64,000 nt of DNA from Campylobacter sp. RM16189 (GTDB lineage Bacteria > Campylobacterota > Campylobacteria > Campylobacterales > Campylobacteraceae). The notes below the pieces were generated by a model. That model worked only from the letters and a program-made list of their open reading frames with translations, made no database searches and was not told the origin of the DNA. Shown here one piece after another: positions 28,529 to 37,696 of the stretch. The first letter of the stretch is position 1. Every line of letters begins with the position of its first letter. Location: positions 1 through 64,000 of the forward strand of contig NZ_LIWR01000006.1 of assembly GCF_012978815.1 (NCBI RefSeq), in the 5' to 3' direction. A program made the position numbers and the translations under genes.

Positions 28529-28657
28529 ATCACCTTGTATTTAAATATTAAGCTTAAAAAACAAAAATTATATCTTAAGGTCGGTTATGTTTTTATTAAT
28601 GAGCCAAACTTAAATTTGATGGTTTTAAGTTCGGCTTTTGACTTATTGAAAGAAATT

Positions 28658-29506
28658 TCAGTGGCAGATTGAGGCGAATTCAAACCCTCTTTTTTTAAGC
28701 TCTTCTATGTCGCGACTTGCTATTTCACCCTTGGTTGTTAGGTAGTCTCCTATGACTAAGGCTTCGGCACCATGATCAAAGACCTCGTATTGTCTATCAC
28801 CTAAAATTTTCTCCCTTCCGCCAGCTATCATTATGCGAGTATTAGGCAGAGCTTCTTTGGTATCTCGTACTATTTTTAAGGCTTCTTGCACGCTTAGCAT
28901 AGGTTGCTTTATTGGTAGGGCGGGGTGTGGGATAAAGAAATTTATAGGGCTTGAAAATGGCTCAAGCTCTTTTAGGCTGTTTCTAAAGCTAATTCTATCC
29001 TCGTTACTCTCGCCAAGCCCGTAAATTCCGCCCGTGCAAAGCATAAGACCGGCTCTTTTTGCATTTAAATTTGTTTGAAATCTATCATCCCAACTGTGAG
29101 TCGTGCAAATTTTAGGAAAAAATTCGCGAGATGTTTCTAAGTTGTGGTTGTAGCTAAAAACTCCTGCATCTTTTATCTCTTTTAACGCCTCGTAGCTAGC
29201 TTCTCCGTTGCAAGCTATAATCATTAGTCCTGGAATCTCTTTTTTAATTTGTCTTGCCGTGCGAGCTATAAATTCGACCTTTTTTCCTTCAAGCTTGCCA
29301 AGTCCTCTGCCTGATGTGACCAGACAAAAACCTAATGCATGATTTTTGGCGGCCATTTTTGCCTCGGCGACTACCTGCTCCGTAGATTTTAATGAGTAAA
29401 TTTCTATGTCGGTTTTTATTTTAGCACTTTGCGTGCAGTAGCCGCAATCCTCTGAACAGTTTCCGGAGCTAACGGAGCAAATAGCGCATAACATTATTGT
29501 TTTCAT
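28658..29506 (-). CDS. bioB: Biotin synthase
   Basis: Radical-SAM enzyme that inserts sulfur into dethiobiotin. The cluster-binding CSEDCGYC (CX3CX2C) lies near residue 17 and is followed by TSGRGLGKL, NHNLETSREFFP and the late IMIAGGRE region. At 282 residues it is shorter than the 320-346 of E. coli BioB, the difference being mostly at the N-terminus, as in other Campylobacter. It supplies the cofactor carried by AccB, also in this window. Gene order antiporter-bioB-topA follows C. jejuni, with an extra metallophosphatase remnant here. Confidence 0.93.
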   Translation of the reverse strand: MKTIMLCAICSVSSGNCSEDCGYCTQSAKIKTDIEIYSLKSTEQVVAEAKMAAKNHALGFCLVTSGRGLGKLEGKKVEFIARTARQIKKEIPGLMIIACNGEASYEALKEIKDAGVFSYNHNLETSREFFPKICTTHSWDDRFQTNLNAKRAGLMLCTGGIYGLGESNEDRISFRNSLKELEPFSSPINFFIPHPALPIKQPMLSVQEALKIVRDTKEALPNTRIMIAGGREKILGDRQYEVFDHGAEALVIGDYLTTKGEIASRDIEELKKRGFEFASICH

Positions 29507-29599
29507 ATTTTATTCCTCGTAAATAAGGGATTTTAGTTTAAAATAGCCAGCAATTATACAAAATCAAATTTAAACCGGCTTTGAATTGAAGATATAAAT

Positions 29600-30112
29600 T
29601 TAGCCCAAATTTACTTCAATCTCATTAAATTTTTCATCTTGAGGAGTTTTTATAAATTTAAAAACTTGGAAATTTTTATCTTGACAGCAAAGTAGGGCAA
29701 AAGTGAAATTCCCATATTTACGTCCGCAAATCTCGCCTGGATTTATGAAAAGAGAATAATTGTTTAATACCGCTGTAAAACTATGAGTGTGACCAAAGGC
29801 GATTATATCGGTATTTGCAGATAGAAATTTAGGATGGTGCATGAGCTTGATTGTTAGATTTTCAAAGTTAAATATATGAGGTTCGTTAAATAGTTCGAAT
29901 TCCTCTTTAAATTTAGCCAAATGGTAGTCATTGTTGCCCAAAACCGCTGCATAAGGCAAATTTGAGTTTTTTAGATCCTTTAGCGTCTCAAGCTCAACGA
30001 TATCTCCGGCATGAAGGATCAAATTTGCTTCGTGCTCTTTTAATATCTCAATCGCTTCACGTGCGATTTACGGTCTAAAATGAGTATCGCTTATTAGACC
30101 TATTTTTACCAT
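29600..30112 (-). pseudogene. Metallophosphatase (YfcE/MJ0936-type) interrupted by an in-frame TAA
   Basis: Reading from ATG 30112 gives MVKIGLISDTHFRP, then a TAA stop at 30068-30070 (codon 15), then the same frame continues for 156 codons without another stop. All metallophosphatase motifs are present across the break: DTH before it, and GDIVE, GNNDYH and GHTHSF after it. The downstream part alone (about 140 residues from a TTG at 30022) lacks the first metal-binding DxH and could not be an active enzyme. The rest is undamaged, so the stop looks recent, or is a read-through site or a sequencing error. The family hydrolyses phosphodiesters; the substrate is unknown. Confidence 0.8.
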
Positions 30113-30168
30113 TTTATCCCCTTGTTAATAGCTTTAGCTAAAACGGTTTAAAGGTGGATAGAATGGAG

Positions 30169-32277
30169 TTAGCCCTCTATCTGCACCTTTTGCTTACACT
30201 TAGTGCACTCGTGAAATGTTCCTTTTTTTAGCTCTTTTTTGATCATATCTCCGCCACACTCAACGCATTTATCGGCTACTGGTTCGTAGTTTGAGACGAA
30301 ATTGCATTTAGGATAGTTAGAGCATCCATAAAATTTCCCTCGCCTACTTATTCTCTCTACGATATCGCCTCCGCATTTTGGACATGGCACATCTATCTTT
30401 TTTGGCTCTTTTTTTGGCTTTGGTGCATCTTGCGATTCTGTGCCTAAGGCTTCTTTTTCGCTTTTAATATTGCGTGAGTATTTGCATTTTGGGAAATTTC
30501 CGCAAGCTATAAATTCACCAAATCGCCCTTTTCTAAGAAGTAAATCGCCACCGCATTCAGGGCATTTTTCGCCGATCGGAGTTGCTACTTTTTGGCTTTT
30601 TATATTTGTTTTGCCACTTGAGATTTTTTCCATAAATGGATAATAAAATTCGCTTAAAAGCTTTTGCCAATCGACTTTATCTTCAGCTACGCTATCAAGC
30701 TTTTCTTCCATAACCGACGTAAATTCGCTATCAACGATATCGCTAAAGTGTTCTTCAAGCACGCCCATCATCGTAAATGCTATCTCGTTTGGTATGAGCT
30801 GCTTTTTTTCCACTCTTACGTAATCGCGCGAAGTTAGTAGCGATATGGTCGGTGCGTATGTGCTTGGGCGACCGATCCCTAGGCTTTCAAGCTTTTTAAC
30901 AAGCCCCGCTTCCGAGTAGCGGCTTGGCGGCTCGGTAAAGTGCTGGCTACTTGATATGCTTTGCAAACTCATTTCATCGCCGATATTTAAATTCGGCAAA
31001 ATTTTATCTTTGTCCATATCGCCGTAAGCTTTATAAAATCCGTCAAATAGCACTTTTCGTCCGCTTATTTTAAATTCGCCTTTGCTTCCAACAACAAATA
31101 CGTTTTGTGTTTGGCTCACACTTGCGCTCATTTGGCAGGCTAAAAATCGGTTGTAGATGAGAGTGTAAAGCTTAAGCGCATCTTTTTCTAAAAATTTAGC
31201 CGCTATCTCAGGCGTAAAGCTTAAATTTGTCGGACGTATAGCCTCGTGAGCCTCTTGAGCTCCTTTGCTTTTGGTTGTATAAATTTTAGCCTTGCTTGGC
31301 AGGTATTTTTCTCCATATTCGCTTTTAATTATTTTGCGTGCCACTTCAACAGCCTCTTTGGCTAAATTTAAGCTATCGGTTCTCATGTATGTTATCGCAC
31401 CCATAAAGCCTTCGTGAGTCTCTACGCCCTCGTATAAATTTTGAGCTATCATCATGGTTTTTTTAGGGCTAAAGCCAAGGCGATTACTTGCGCTTTGCTG
31501 AAGTGTTGAGGTCATAAATGGCGGGCTTGGCTCGGTTTTGCGCTCTTTGCTTTCGATTTCGCGAATTTTAAATTTGTCGTTTTTTAAAATTTCTACTATG
31601 TATTTTGCTCTATCTGGATTGGTTATTGTTAGTTTTTCTATCTTTTGAGTTTCAAATTTTATTAGCTCGGCTTCTAAATCTTTTTTAAATTTCGTATCAA
31701 TCGTATAGTATTCTATAGGTTTAAACGCCTGAATTTCACGTTCGCGATCTACTATTATCTTTAAAGCCGCACTTTGCACGCGTCCTGCGCTTAGTCCTTT
31801 TTGAATTTTTAAATTTAAAAGCGGAGAGAGCTTATAGCCCACTATGCGATCAAGTAGACGACGAGCTTGCTGGGCATTTACGCTATCCATATTTATTGTG
31901 CGAGGATTTTTAAGCGCAGCATCGATAGCGCTCTTTGTTATCTCGTGAAAGACTATTCTAGGCAAGCTTTCTGGCTTTTTGCCTATTGCCATTGCGATAT
32001 GATATGCTATCGCCTCTCCCTCTCTGTCCTCATCGGTAGCCAGATAGACCTGATCGGCGCTCTTGGCAAGCTCTTTTATCTCTTTTACTATTTTTGAATG
32101 ATCTGCGCTTACCTTATATTCTGGTGTAAATTTTTCATCATCTATTTTTATGCCAAAAGTAGTCTTTGGCAGATCTCTAATATGCCCTTTGCTAGCGATG
32201 ACATCGTAGTCTTTGCCTAAAAAATTTTTTATCGTCTTTGCCTTAGCGGGCGATTCTACGATGATTAAGTTTTTCAT
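30169..32277 (-). CDS. topA: DNA topoisomerase I
   Basis: Relaxes negative supercoils through a transient 5'-phosphotyrosine link. Domains in order: TOPRIM (NLIIVESPAKAKTI, then ATDEDREGEAIA), the central gate domains with active-site Tyr in TYMRTDSLNLA near residue 297, and three C-terminal four-cysteine zinc ribbons (CPECGG, CPKCGG, CVECGG at about 580-700). Length is 702 residues from ATG 32277; the in-frame TTG just before it is less likely. An extended -10 motif lies 31 bp upstream on the minus strand. Confidence 0.97.
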   Translation of the reverse strand: MKNLIIVESPAKAKTIKNFLGKDYDVIASKGHIRDLPKTTFGIKIDDEKFTPEYKVSADHSKIVKEIKELAKSADQVYLATDEDREGEAIAYHIAMAIGKKPESLPRIVFHEITKSAIDAALKNPRTINMDSVNAQQARRLLDRIVGYKLSPLLNLKIQKGLSAGRVQSAALKIIVDREREIQAFKPIEYYTIDTKFKKDLEAELIKFETQKIEKLTITNPDRAKYIVEILKNDKFKIREIESKERKTEPSPPFMTSTLQQSASNRLGFSPKKTMMIAQNLYEGVETHEGFMGAITYMRTDSLNLAKEAVEVARKIIKSEYGEKYLPSKAKIYTTKSKGAQEAHEAIRPTNLSFTPEIAAKFLEKDALKLYTLIYNRFLACQMSASVSQTQNVFVVGSKGEFKISGRKVLFDGFYKAYGDMDKDKILPNLNIGDEMSLQSISSSQHFTEPPSRYSEAGLVKKLESLGIGRPSTYAPTISLLTSRDYVRVEKKQLIPNEIAFTMMGVLEEHFSDIVDSEFTSVMEEKLDSVAEDKVDWQKLLSEFYYPFMEKISSGKTNIKSQKVATPIGEKCPECGGDLLLRKGRFGEFIACGNFPKCKYSRNIKSEKEALGTESQDAPKPKKEPKKIDVPCPKCGGDIVERISRRGKFYGCSNYPKCNFVSNYEPVADKCVECGGDMIKKELKKGTFHECTKCKQKVQIEG

Positions 32278-32307
32278 CAATATATACCTTTTGAAAATTT
32301 TGAAGTA

Positions 32308-32316
32308 ATTGTATCA
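32308..32316 (-). promoter_or_regulatory. Probable extended -10 promoter of topA
   Basis: On the minus strand this reads TGATACAAT, an extended -10 preceded by a T-rich stretch, 31 bp before the topA ATG. The same nonamer precedes accB and selA. Confidence 0.5.
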
Positions 32317-32362
32317 AAAAAAATATACAAAAATAAAATTTAAATTTTTCTCTCAAATGCTA

Positions 32363-32390
32363 TAAACTTTTTTTAAAAACGCACGATATA
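32363..32390 (+). promoter_or_regulatory. Sigma-28 (FliA) promoter of flaA
   Basis: TAAA at 32363-32366 and GCACGATA at 32381-32388 (CGATAT 32384-32389) are 14 bp apart and resemble the FliA consensus TAAA-N15-GCCGATAA. The 5' leader that follows holds a hairpin CGACA-AGA-TGTCG (32400-32412) and an AAAAGGA ribosome site 6 nt before the ATG. Confidence 0.78.
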
Positions 32391-32437
32391 GTTTTTGTGC
32401 GACAAGATGTCGTTAATAAAATTTAAAAGGATTTAAA

Positions 32438-33949
32438 ATGAGTTTTCGTATTAACACTAACGTAAACGCTCTTAACACACATGCAAACGCAGTCGGTAAC
32501 AATAGAATGTTATCTAACTCTCTTGGTAGATTAAGCTCAGGCTTAAGAATCCAAACAGCAGCAGACGATGCTTCGGGTCTTGCTATTGCAGATAGCCTTA
32601 GAGCGCAAGCAAGTTCTCTAGGTCAAGCTATAGCAAACGGAAATGATGCTATCGGTATTATCCAAGTTGCAGACAAGGCTATGGATGAGCAGCTAAAAAT
32701 TCTTGAAACTATTAAGGTTAAAGCTACTCAAGCTGCTCAAGATGGTCAAACACGCCAGTCTCGCCAAGCTTTGCAAGCCGATATTGTTCGTCTTATGGAG
32801 GAACTTGATAATATCGGTAATACGACTTCATTTAACGGTCAGCAACTACTTAACGGAACATTCTCTAACAAAGAGTTTCAAATCGGTGCTTACTCAAATC
32901 AAGTTGTTAAGGCTAGTATTGGTGCTACAACATCAGATAAGATCGGCTTAACAAGATTTGAGAGTTCTAAGCTTTTAACTGCTAATGCTAAAGGTGCTAT
33001 CGTAAGTCTTACATTCCTTAATGTGGATGGTGTCAATAACGTAAAGGTAGCTACCACTAAAATATCTACAAGTATGGGAACAGGCGTAGGTGCACTGGCT
33101 GAAAATATCAATAAAGTTTCAGATAAAACAGGTATTAGGGCTACATTTGATACTACTTGGATAGCAAGTGGTGCTATAAGCGGTGGTCTAATTAAAAGTT
33201 TTGCAATTAACGGTGTAAAGATAGGCGATCTTGAAGTTAAAGCAGGCGATAGTAATGGAGCTCTTGTAAATGCAATAAATGCCCTAAAAGATCAAACAGG
33301 AGTAGAAGCGTCAGTGGATACTCGAGGAAGAATGGTATTAACTAGCCGTGATGGACGTGCAATTCGTATTACTGGAATTAATATCAGTGCAGGATTGGGA
33401 GGAAAGAGAGGTTTAAGTATGTTTGTAGGACGCTTAAATCTAGTTCGCCTTGATGGACGTGATATTAAAATAAGTACTGGAGCAGCAGGTCTTGCACTAT
33501 CTGCAGCATTTAGTAAAACACAAGCTAGTCATGGTGGAAATCAGCAATCAGTATCTTTAAGAGATATAAGAGGGCAACTAGATAAAAATATAGCTGCCGC
33601 TATGGGCTTCCAAAGAATGAGTAACGGAGTTATGACATCTAATCAAGCAGCAGGTGTTATGACGCTAAGAGGAGCTATGGCTGTAATGGATATAGCGGAG
33701 TCGGCTCAACGCACACTTGACTTTATTAGAAGTGACCTTGGTTCTGTTCAAAATCAGCTAATAGCAACAGTAAATAACATAACAGTTACTCAGGTAAACG
33801 TAAAATCAGCAGAGTCTCAAATAAGAGATGTTGATTTTGCCGCTGAATCAGCTAACTTCTCTAAATTTAACATTTTAGCCCAATCAGGAAGTTATGCAAT
33901 GAGTCAAGCCAACGCTGTTCAACAAAACGTTTTAAGACTACTTCAGTAG
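32438..33949 (+). CDS. flaA: Flagellin
   Basis: Main filament subunit. The conserved D0/D1 ends are clear: an N-terminal [20 protein letters not shown] and [19 protein letters not shown], and a C-terminal [18 protein letters not shown] with [24 protein letters not shown] after it. The variable centre is Ser/Thr/Gly-rich and is where pseudaminic acid is O-linked in other Campylobacter. At 503 residues it is about 70 shorter than C. jejuni FlaA, so the surface domain is smaller. Only one flagellin gene is in the window. The pse/maf glycosylation operon lies directly downstream in the opposite direction, and three hairpins separate them. Confidence 0.96.
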   Translation: MSFRINTNVNALNTHANAVGNNRMLSNSLGRLSSGLRIQTAADDASGLAIADSLRAQASSLGQAIANGNDAIGIIQVADKAMDEQLKILETIKVKATQAAQDGQTRQSRQALQADIVRLMEELDNIGNTTSFNGQQLLNGTFSNKEFQIGAYSNQVVKASIGATTSDKIGLTRFESSKLLTANAKGAIVSLTFLNVDGVNNVKVATTKISTSMGTGVGALAENINKVSDKTGIRATFDTTWIASGAISGGLIKSFAINGVKIGDLEVKAGDSNGALVNAINALKDQTGVEASVDTRGRMVLTSRDGRAIRITGINISAGLGGKRGLSMFVGRLNLVRLDGRDIKISTGAAGLALSAAFSKTQASHGGNQQSVSLRDIRGQLDKNIAAAMGFQRMSNGVMTSNQAAGVMTLRGAMAVMDIAESAQRTLDFIRSDLGSVQNQLIATVNNITVTQVNVKSAESQIRDVDFAAESANFSKFNILAQSGSYAMSQANAVQQNVLRLLQ

Positions 33950-33971
33950 TATTAAAAAATTTCTACGCGAA

Positions 33972-33994
33972 GCAGGATTTTATTAAAATCCTGC
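33972..33994 (+). terminator. First hairpin downstream of flaA
   Basis: A perfect 10-bp stem GCAGGATTTT / AAAATCCTGC with a 3-nt loop, 23 bp after the flaA stop. It lacks a T tract and may protect the mRNA 3' end rather than terminate. Confidence 0.6.
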
Positions 33995-34042
33995 GAAGCT
34001 GGAAAAATGTTCTGGATTTATTCAGTAATCTAAAATATCCAT

Positions 34043-34064
34043 CCTTAAGCTTTTAGGCTTAAGG
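34043..34064 (+). terminator. Second hairpin downstream of flaA
   Basis: CCTTAAGC (34043-34050) and GCTTAAGG (34057-34064) form a perfect 8-bp stem with a 6-nt TTTTAG loop. The core AAGC/GCTTA motif reappears in the next palindrome. Confidence 0.5.
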
Positions 34065-34105
34065 CTTCCTCAAAATGTGTTAAGTTGCTTAGTTGTTAAA
34101 ACTCA

Positions 34106-34139
34106 AAATTTTAAGCCTAATTAATTAGGCTTAAAATTT
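34106..34139. terminator. Bidirectional terminator palindrome, flaA / maf
   Basis: A perfect 34-bp palindrome, each arm 17 bp (AAATTTTAAGCCTAATT and its complement), immediately before the maf stop at 34143. With its A- and T-rich outer arms it can act as an intrinsic terminator for both convergent genes. Confidence 0.8.
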
Positions 34140-34142
34140 ATA

Positions 34143-36203
34143 TTATCTTCTAAATTTAAATTTTTCTTTACTATGACCTAAATCCGATTTATCTATAAGA
34201 CCACGTTCTTTTAATTCTTTTATTAGATTTTTTGAAGCATTTTTTGTTGTTTCAATTTCGGCATTTAGTCCACCTGCAACTGAAAATAACCAATACTTAT
34301 GATGCTCTACCCAGTTTGCCAGTTTTTTTGTCTTCTCTAATGCGGTATCACTTTTAGCAACTGAAATCTTTGCAAATTCAAGCTCTTGATAGTAGATGGA
34401 AATTTGGACGATTGTCTCTATATATTTTTTATATTTAGCTGATGACATAAAATCTTTAATCTTGTCTATTTTATTTGAAATTTTCAGAATTTTTGTGAAG
34501 AGTTTTTCTGTGATTTTATTCTCATTCTTGAGGTTTATTATCTCATCTATTTTTGGAACTACTTCTAAAAATACTTTTTCAACTTTTTCTTTGACTAGTT
34601 GCTGTATTTCTATCTTTTTTTGTATAAATTTATAAGCTTTTAGCAGATCTTTGTCAGCTCTTTTTTGGCTTACTTTATTTATATTTGGTAAATTCTTGAG
34701 GTTTTTATCTTTGCAAAGCTCTTGCATAGTCTCTAAAAATGGCTTTTCTATACTTCCGTTTATTCTAGCTCCACCTTCAGTGCAGTTATATGTAGTGATT
34801 TCTTCTTTGCCTGCATCCTCTATATCTTTTTCGTATTGATTTTTAAAGAGTTTCCATACATAAGTTGTTTTTACCTCGCCTTCTCCACCGTAAGCTGTAG
34901 TGTATAAGGATTCGTCTTGTTGAGTGAAAGCATGACCTGTAGCGTGAGATTTACCGTCAGGAGAAAACGCCAAATCTTGCCCTATTAATACTATATTTTT
35001 ATGTCCCAAAGCATAAGCTAGTTGATATGCTTGGTTTGCCGTACTGTGCCCGATACCTAAATATCCATAATCTTTCATATCAAATACTAGCTCGCTTTGC
35101 TGTGGTCGCATAGTAAGAACCAGTTTCCTAAAAGGCAAAATGTTTTTAATTGTTTGTTCGTGTGTAAGTGATGCCACGATAAAGTGAATATTTTCATCAA
35201 ACTTACCATATCTTTTTTTAAAGAAACTTGATGTGGCCTTAACTCTTTCAATAGATGTTACATAATCCGGTTTTATACCATGCTTGGCAAGTATAGGATA
35301 AGAGGCGTCAACGCTGATTACACTAACGTAAGGAGCAAATTTTTTCAGTGTAGAAAGTTGCTTGTCTAGACTTGGGCCGGTAGCTACAATTATTGCAGTG
35401 TCCATAAGCTTATGTCTTTTTCTAACTAAATCCGCATAAGCGTAGTTGGTTATCATGGCCGGTAAATTTTTTATATGCTGATCTATGCCTTGAAGCATAT
35501 CATCAATACTATTGCCGTGCGATACTACCATTTGAGATATGGCTCTAGTAAAATCTTGGTTTATCTTTTGATAATCTTCGCTAAACTGATCGTAAAAAGG
35601 TGTGTGAATATGTAAGTTATAAATCTTAGCATAAGATTTAAATTCATTTTTTGATACTAAGAAATAAAATTGTGCGTATGTTGTAAATTCTGAGTAAAAT
35701 AAAACCAGTCTTTCACTAGCAAGTTCTTTCGACAGATCAACTAAGTTTAAAACTATATATATTATTTCTATGCTTGGCTCTACCACTATTATTTTTTGAT
35801 GAGTTTCGTTTGTTAAAAGGGCTTTATACAATATGCCGTTGCCGAGTCCGTAAAAATACATAATTGGGTATCTTTTGTATTTATCTTCTATCTCATCTAA
35901 TGTTTTTTCTATATCTTTTACTGGGTTTTCGTATACATATCGTAAAGTTTTATTATTTATGATATTTATATCTATCGGGTCTTTGCCTATAAATACCTCG
36001 TAATCTCCCTGGTCGTCCATTCCAAAAAGCTTAGCGGCTAAAATTTCATCTTGCTGAAATAAAGCTTGAAGGTTTTTCTTAAATATAATATTTTGTATAT
36101 TTTTACTACTTTCTTGATAGATATTCTGTTTGTCTGTTTTTTTGGATTTGTTTTTTACGTTTAAGTCTTTTAGATTTAGTTCTTGCTCTAATTTTTTAGC
36201 CAT
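34143..36203 (-). CDS. Motility accessory factor (Maf family, flagellin glycosyltransferase)
   Basis: A 686-residue member of the Maf/DUF115 (MptE-like) family, which transfers pseudaminic or legionaminic acid from the CMP-sugar to Ser/Thr of flagellin in the cytoplasm. The N-terminal half contains a GLGNGILYKALL Rossmann-like segment; the central conserved domain has AIIVATGPSLDKQLSTL near residue 270, GIGHSTANQAYQLAYALG and GQDLAFSPDGKSHATGH near 390-420. The C-terminal 200 residues are helical and lysine-rich. It is the last gene of the pse operon, 12 bp after pseI. Donor specificity is inferred from that neighbourhood. Confidence 0.85.
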   Translation of the reverse strand: MAKKLEQELNLKDLNVKNKSKKTDKQNIYQESSKNIQNIIFKKNLQALFQQDEILAAKLFGMDDQGDYEVFIGKDPIDINIINNKTLRYVYENPVKDIEKTLDEIEDKYKRYPIMYFYGLGNGILYKALLTNETHQKIIVVEPSIEIIYIVLNLVDLSKELASERLVLFYSEFTTYAQFYFLVSKNEFKSYAKIYNLHIHTPFYDQFSEDYQKINQDFTRAISQMVVSHGNSIDDMLQGIDQHIKNLPAMITNYAYADLVRKRHKLMDTAIIVATGPSLDKQLSTLKKFAPYVSVISVDASYPILAKHGIKPDYVTSIERVKATSSFFKKRYGKFDENIHFIVASLTHEQTIKNILPFRKLVLTMRPQQSELVFDMKDYGYLGIGHSTANQAYQLAYALGHKNIVLIGQDLAFSPDGKSHATGHAFTQQDESLYTTAYGGEGEVKTTYVWKLFKNQYEKDIEDAGKEEITTYNCTEGGARINGSIEKPFLETMQELCKDKNLKNLPNINKVSQKRADKDLLKAYKFIQKKIEIQQLVKEKVEKVFLEVVPKIDEIINLKNENKITEKLFTKILKISNKIDKIKDFMSSAKYKKYIETIVQISIYYQELEFAKISVAKSDTALEKTKKLANWVEHHKYWLFSVAGGLNAEIETTKNASKNLIKELKERGLIDKSDLGHSKEKFKFRR

Positions 36204-36215
36204 TTTTATCTCCTT

Positions 36216-37235
36216 TTAATAGTCGTCTTTAGTAATCTTGTTAGCAAATTCTATACCTCTTTTAGCTGTTTTGCCTAAAATTTCTTTTTTAAATTTAGGA
36301 TGAAGCCCATATCCTGGACGAACGCTTCTTATATTTTCTTCAGTAAATTTCTCTCCAACTTTTATATCTTTGCTTGCATAAAGCGAGCGAGCAAAATTAC
36401 GGCTTTCACCACCTGAGATAAACTGCTTTTTGCCAAGCAAGGCTTCAGCATCTCGCACTGCTTTTACCATCTGCGCAAATTCGGTCTCATCAAGCGAAAA
36501 AGCATCATCTACGCTTTTTATATCTTTATTTAGTATGAAGTGCTTTTCGATTATGCGTGCACCTAAACTCACTGCGACGATAGGAGCAACGATGCCTAAA
36601 GTATGATCGCTAAAGCCGATTTCCACGCTAAATTCATCTTTTATGGTAGGTATATTTAGTAAATTCATCTCATTTAATGGCGCGGGATAGCTTGAAGTGC
36701 ATTTTAAAAGAGCGATTTTGTTATTGCCGACATTTTTGCAAATTTTAACGATATCCGAAATCTCTTCGTGAGTTACGATGCCTGTTGATATGATGATCGG
36801 TCTATTTTTCTTCGCGACATACTCTACAAAATCATAATCAATCGCTTCAAAACTTGCGATCTTGTAAGCTGGCGGATTAAACTGCTCTAAAAACTCCACG
36901 TCATCTTTACAAAATGGGCTTGAAAAGCAGATTAATCCCTCGTTGCTAGCCACATCAAAAAGCTCCTTATGCCACTCTCTAGGAGTCATTGCCTGCTCGT
37001 AAAGCTCGTATAAATTTCGCCCGTCCCAAAGCCCGCCGCGTATCATAAAATCCTCTTTCTGAGAATTTAGCGTAAGGCTATCGGCAGTATATGTTTGTAA
37101 TTTTATCGCATCGGCTCCGGCGCGCTTGGCTGCTTTTATCGTTTGAATCGCTGTCTCTAAGCTTCCTGAGTGGTTGGCTGAGAGTTCGGCGATGATAAAT
37201 ACGTTTTTATTTGTATCAAAATTTTCTATTTTCAT
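36216..37235 (-). CDS. pseI: Pseudaminic acid synthase
   Basis: Condenses phosphoenolpyruvate with 6-deoxy-AltdiNAc to form pseudaminic acid. The 339-residue NeuB-family protein has IIAELSANHSGSLETA at the start, the PseI-type MIRGGLWDGRNLYELY near residue 70 (which separates it from sialic and legionaminic acid synthases), KCTSSYPAP near 165, FSDHTLGI, and a C-terminal antifreeze-like SAF domain (SLYASKDIKVGEKFTEENIRSVRPG broken near residue 290). It lies between pseH and maf. Confidence 0.93.
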   Translation of the reverse strand: MKIENFDTNKNVFIIAELSANHSGSLETAIQTIKAAKRAGADAIKLQTYTADSLTLNSQKEDFMIRGGLWDGRNLYELYEQAMTPREWHKELFDVASNEGLICFSSPFCKDDVEFLEQFNPPAYKIASFEAIDYDFVEYVAKKNRPIIISTGIVTHEEISDIVKICKNVGNNKIALLKCTSSYPAPLNEMNLLNIPTIKDEFSVEIGFSDHTLGIVAPIVAVSLGARIIEKHFILNKDIKSVDDAFSLDETEFAQMVKAVRDAEALLGKKQFISGGESRNFARSLYASKDIKVGEKFTEENIRSVRPGYGLHPKFKKEILGKTAKRGIEFANKITKDDY

Positions 37236-37261
37236 ACTCTTTTTACCTCTAAATTTGCTCT

Positions 37262-37696
37262 TTAAAGCCTTAAATAGCTCATCTTTGTCATAAATTTTAA
37301 AGTCAATTTTTCATAAAGCGCAATGGCTTTTTCGTTGAAATTATAAGCGCATGAATTGAGCCTAAAAACCTTTAGCTCGCTAAACGCATAGTTAATTATA
37401 ATTTGCATTAATTTTGCGCCTTGATTTTTTAAATTCGGATTTGCATAAAGTCCGAATTCGCACTCCTCATCGCTTATGTTTATAAAGTCGATCACACCGA
37501 TAAACTCGCCATTTTCTTCGACCAAAAAGTAAAGTCTATCAGAAGCGCTTTTTAAGCTGTCGATAAATTTAAGATGCTCTTTTAAGGTTATATTTTTTGA
37601 GCGCATAAATTTCGCTACTCGCTCATCGTTTCGCCAATCAAAAACCATCATCTTTTGCTCTTTTGTAAGCTCGGTAAAATTTATAAGACGGATCAT
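37262..37696 (-). CDS. pseH: UDP-4-amino-4,6-dideoxy-L-AltNAc N-acetyltransferase
   Basis: GNAT-family enzyme for the third step of pseudaminic acid synthesis: acetyl-CoA-dependent N-acetylation of the C4 amine. The 144-residue protein shows FDWRNDERVAKFMRS at the start, then LKEHLKFIDSL, VIDFINISDEECEFGLYANP and a C-terminal acetyl-CoA region. Its ATG overlaps the pseG stop by 4 bp (ATGA), so translation is coupled. The assignment rests on family plus position in a complete pse operon. Confidence 0.88.
   Translation of the reverse strand: MIRLINFTELTKEQKMMVFDWRNDERVAKFMRSKNITLKEHLKFIDSLKSASDRLYFLVEENGEFIGVIDFINISDEECEFGLYANPNLKNQGAKLMQIIINYAFSELKVFRLNSCAYNFNEKAIALYEKLTLKFMTKMSYLRL

Noticed and set aside
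29600..30022. Short intact phosphodiesterase starting at TTG 30022
   Set aside because: It lacks the first metal-binding DxH, which is found in the same frame upstream of a TAA; better described as a broken gene.
32438..33949. Second flagellin gene (flaB) in tandem
   Set aside because: Only one flagellin is present; the sequence after it holds hairpins and the convergent maf gene.
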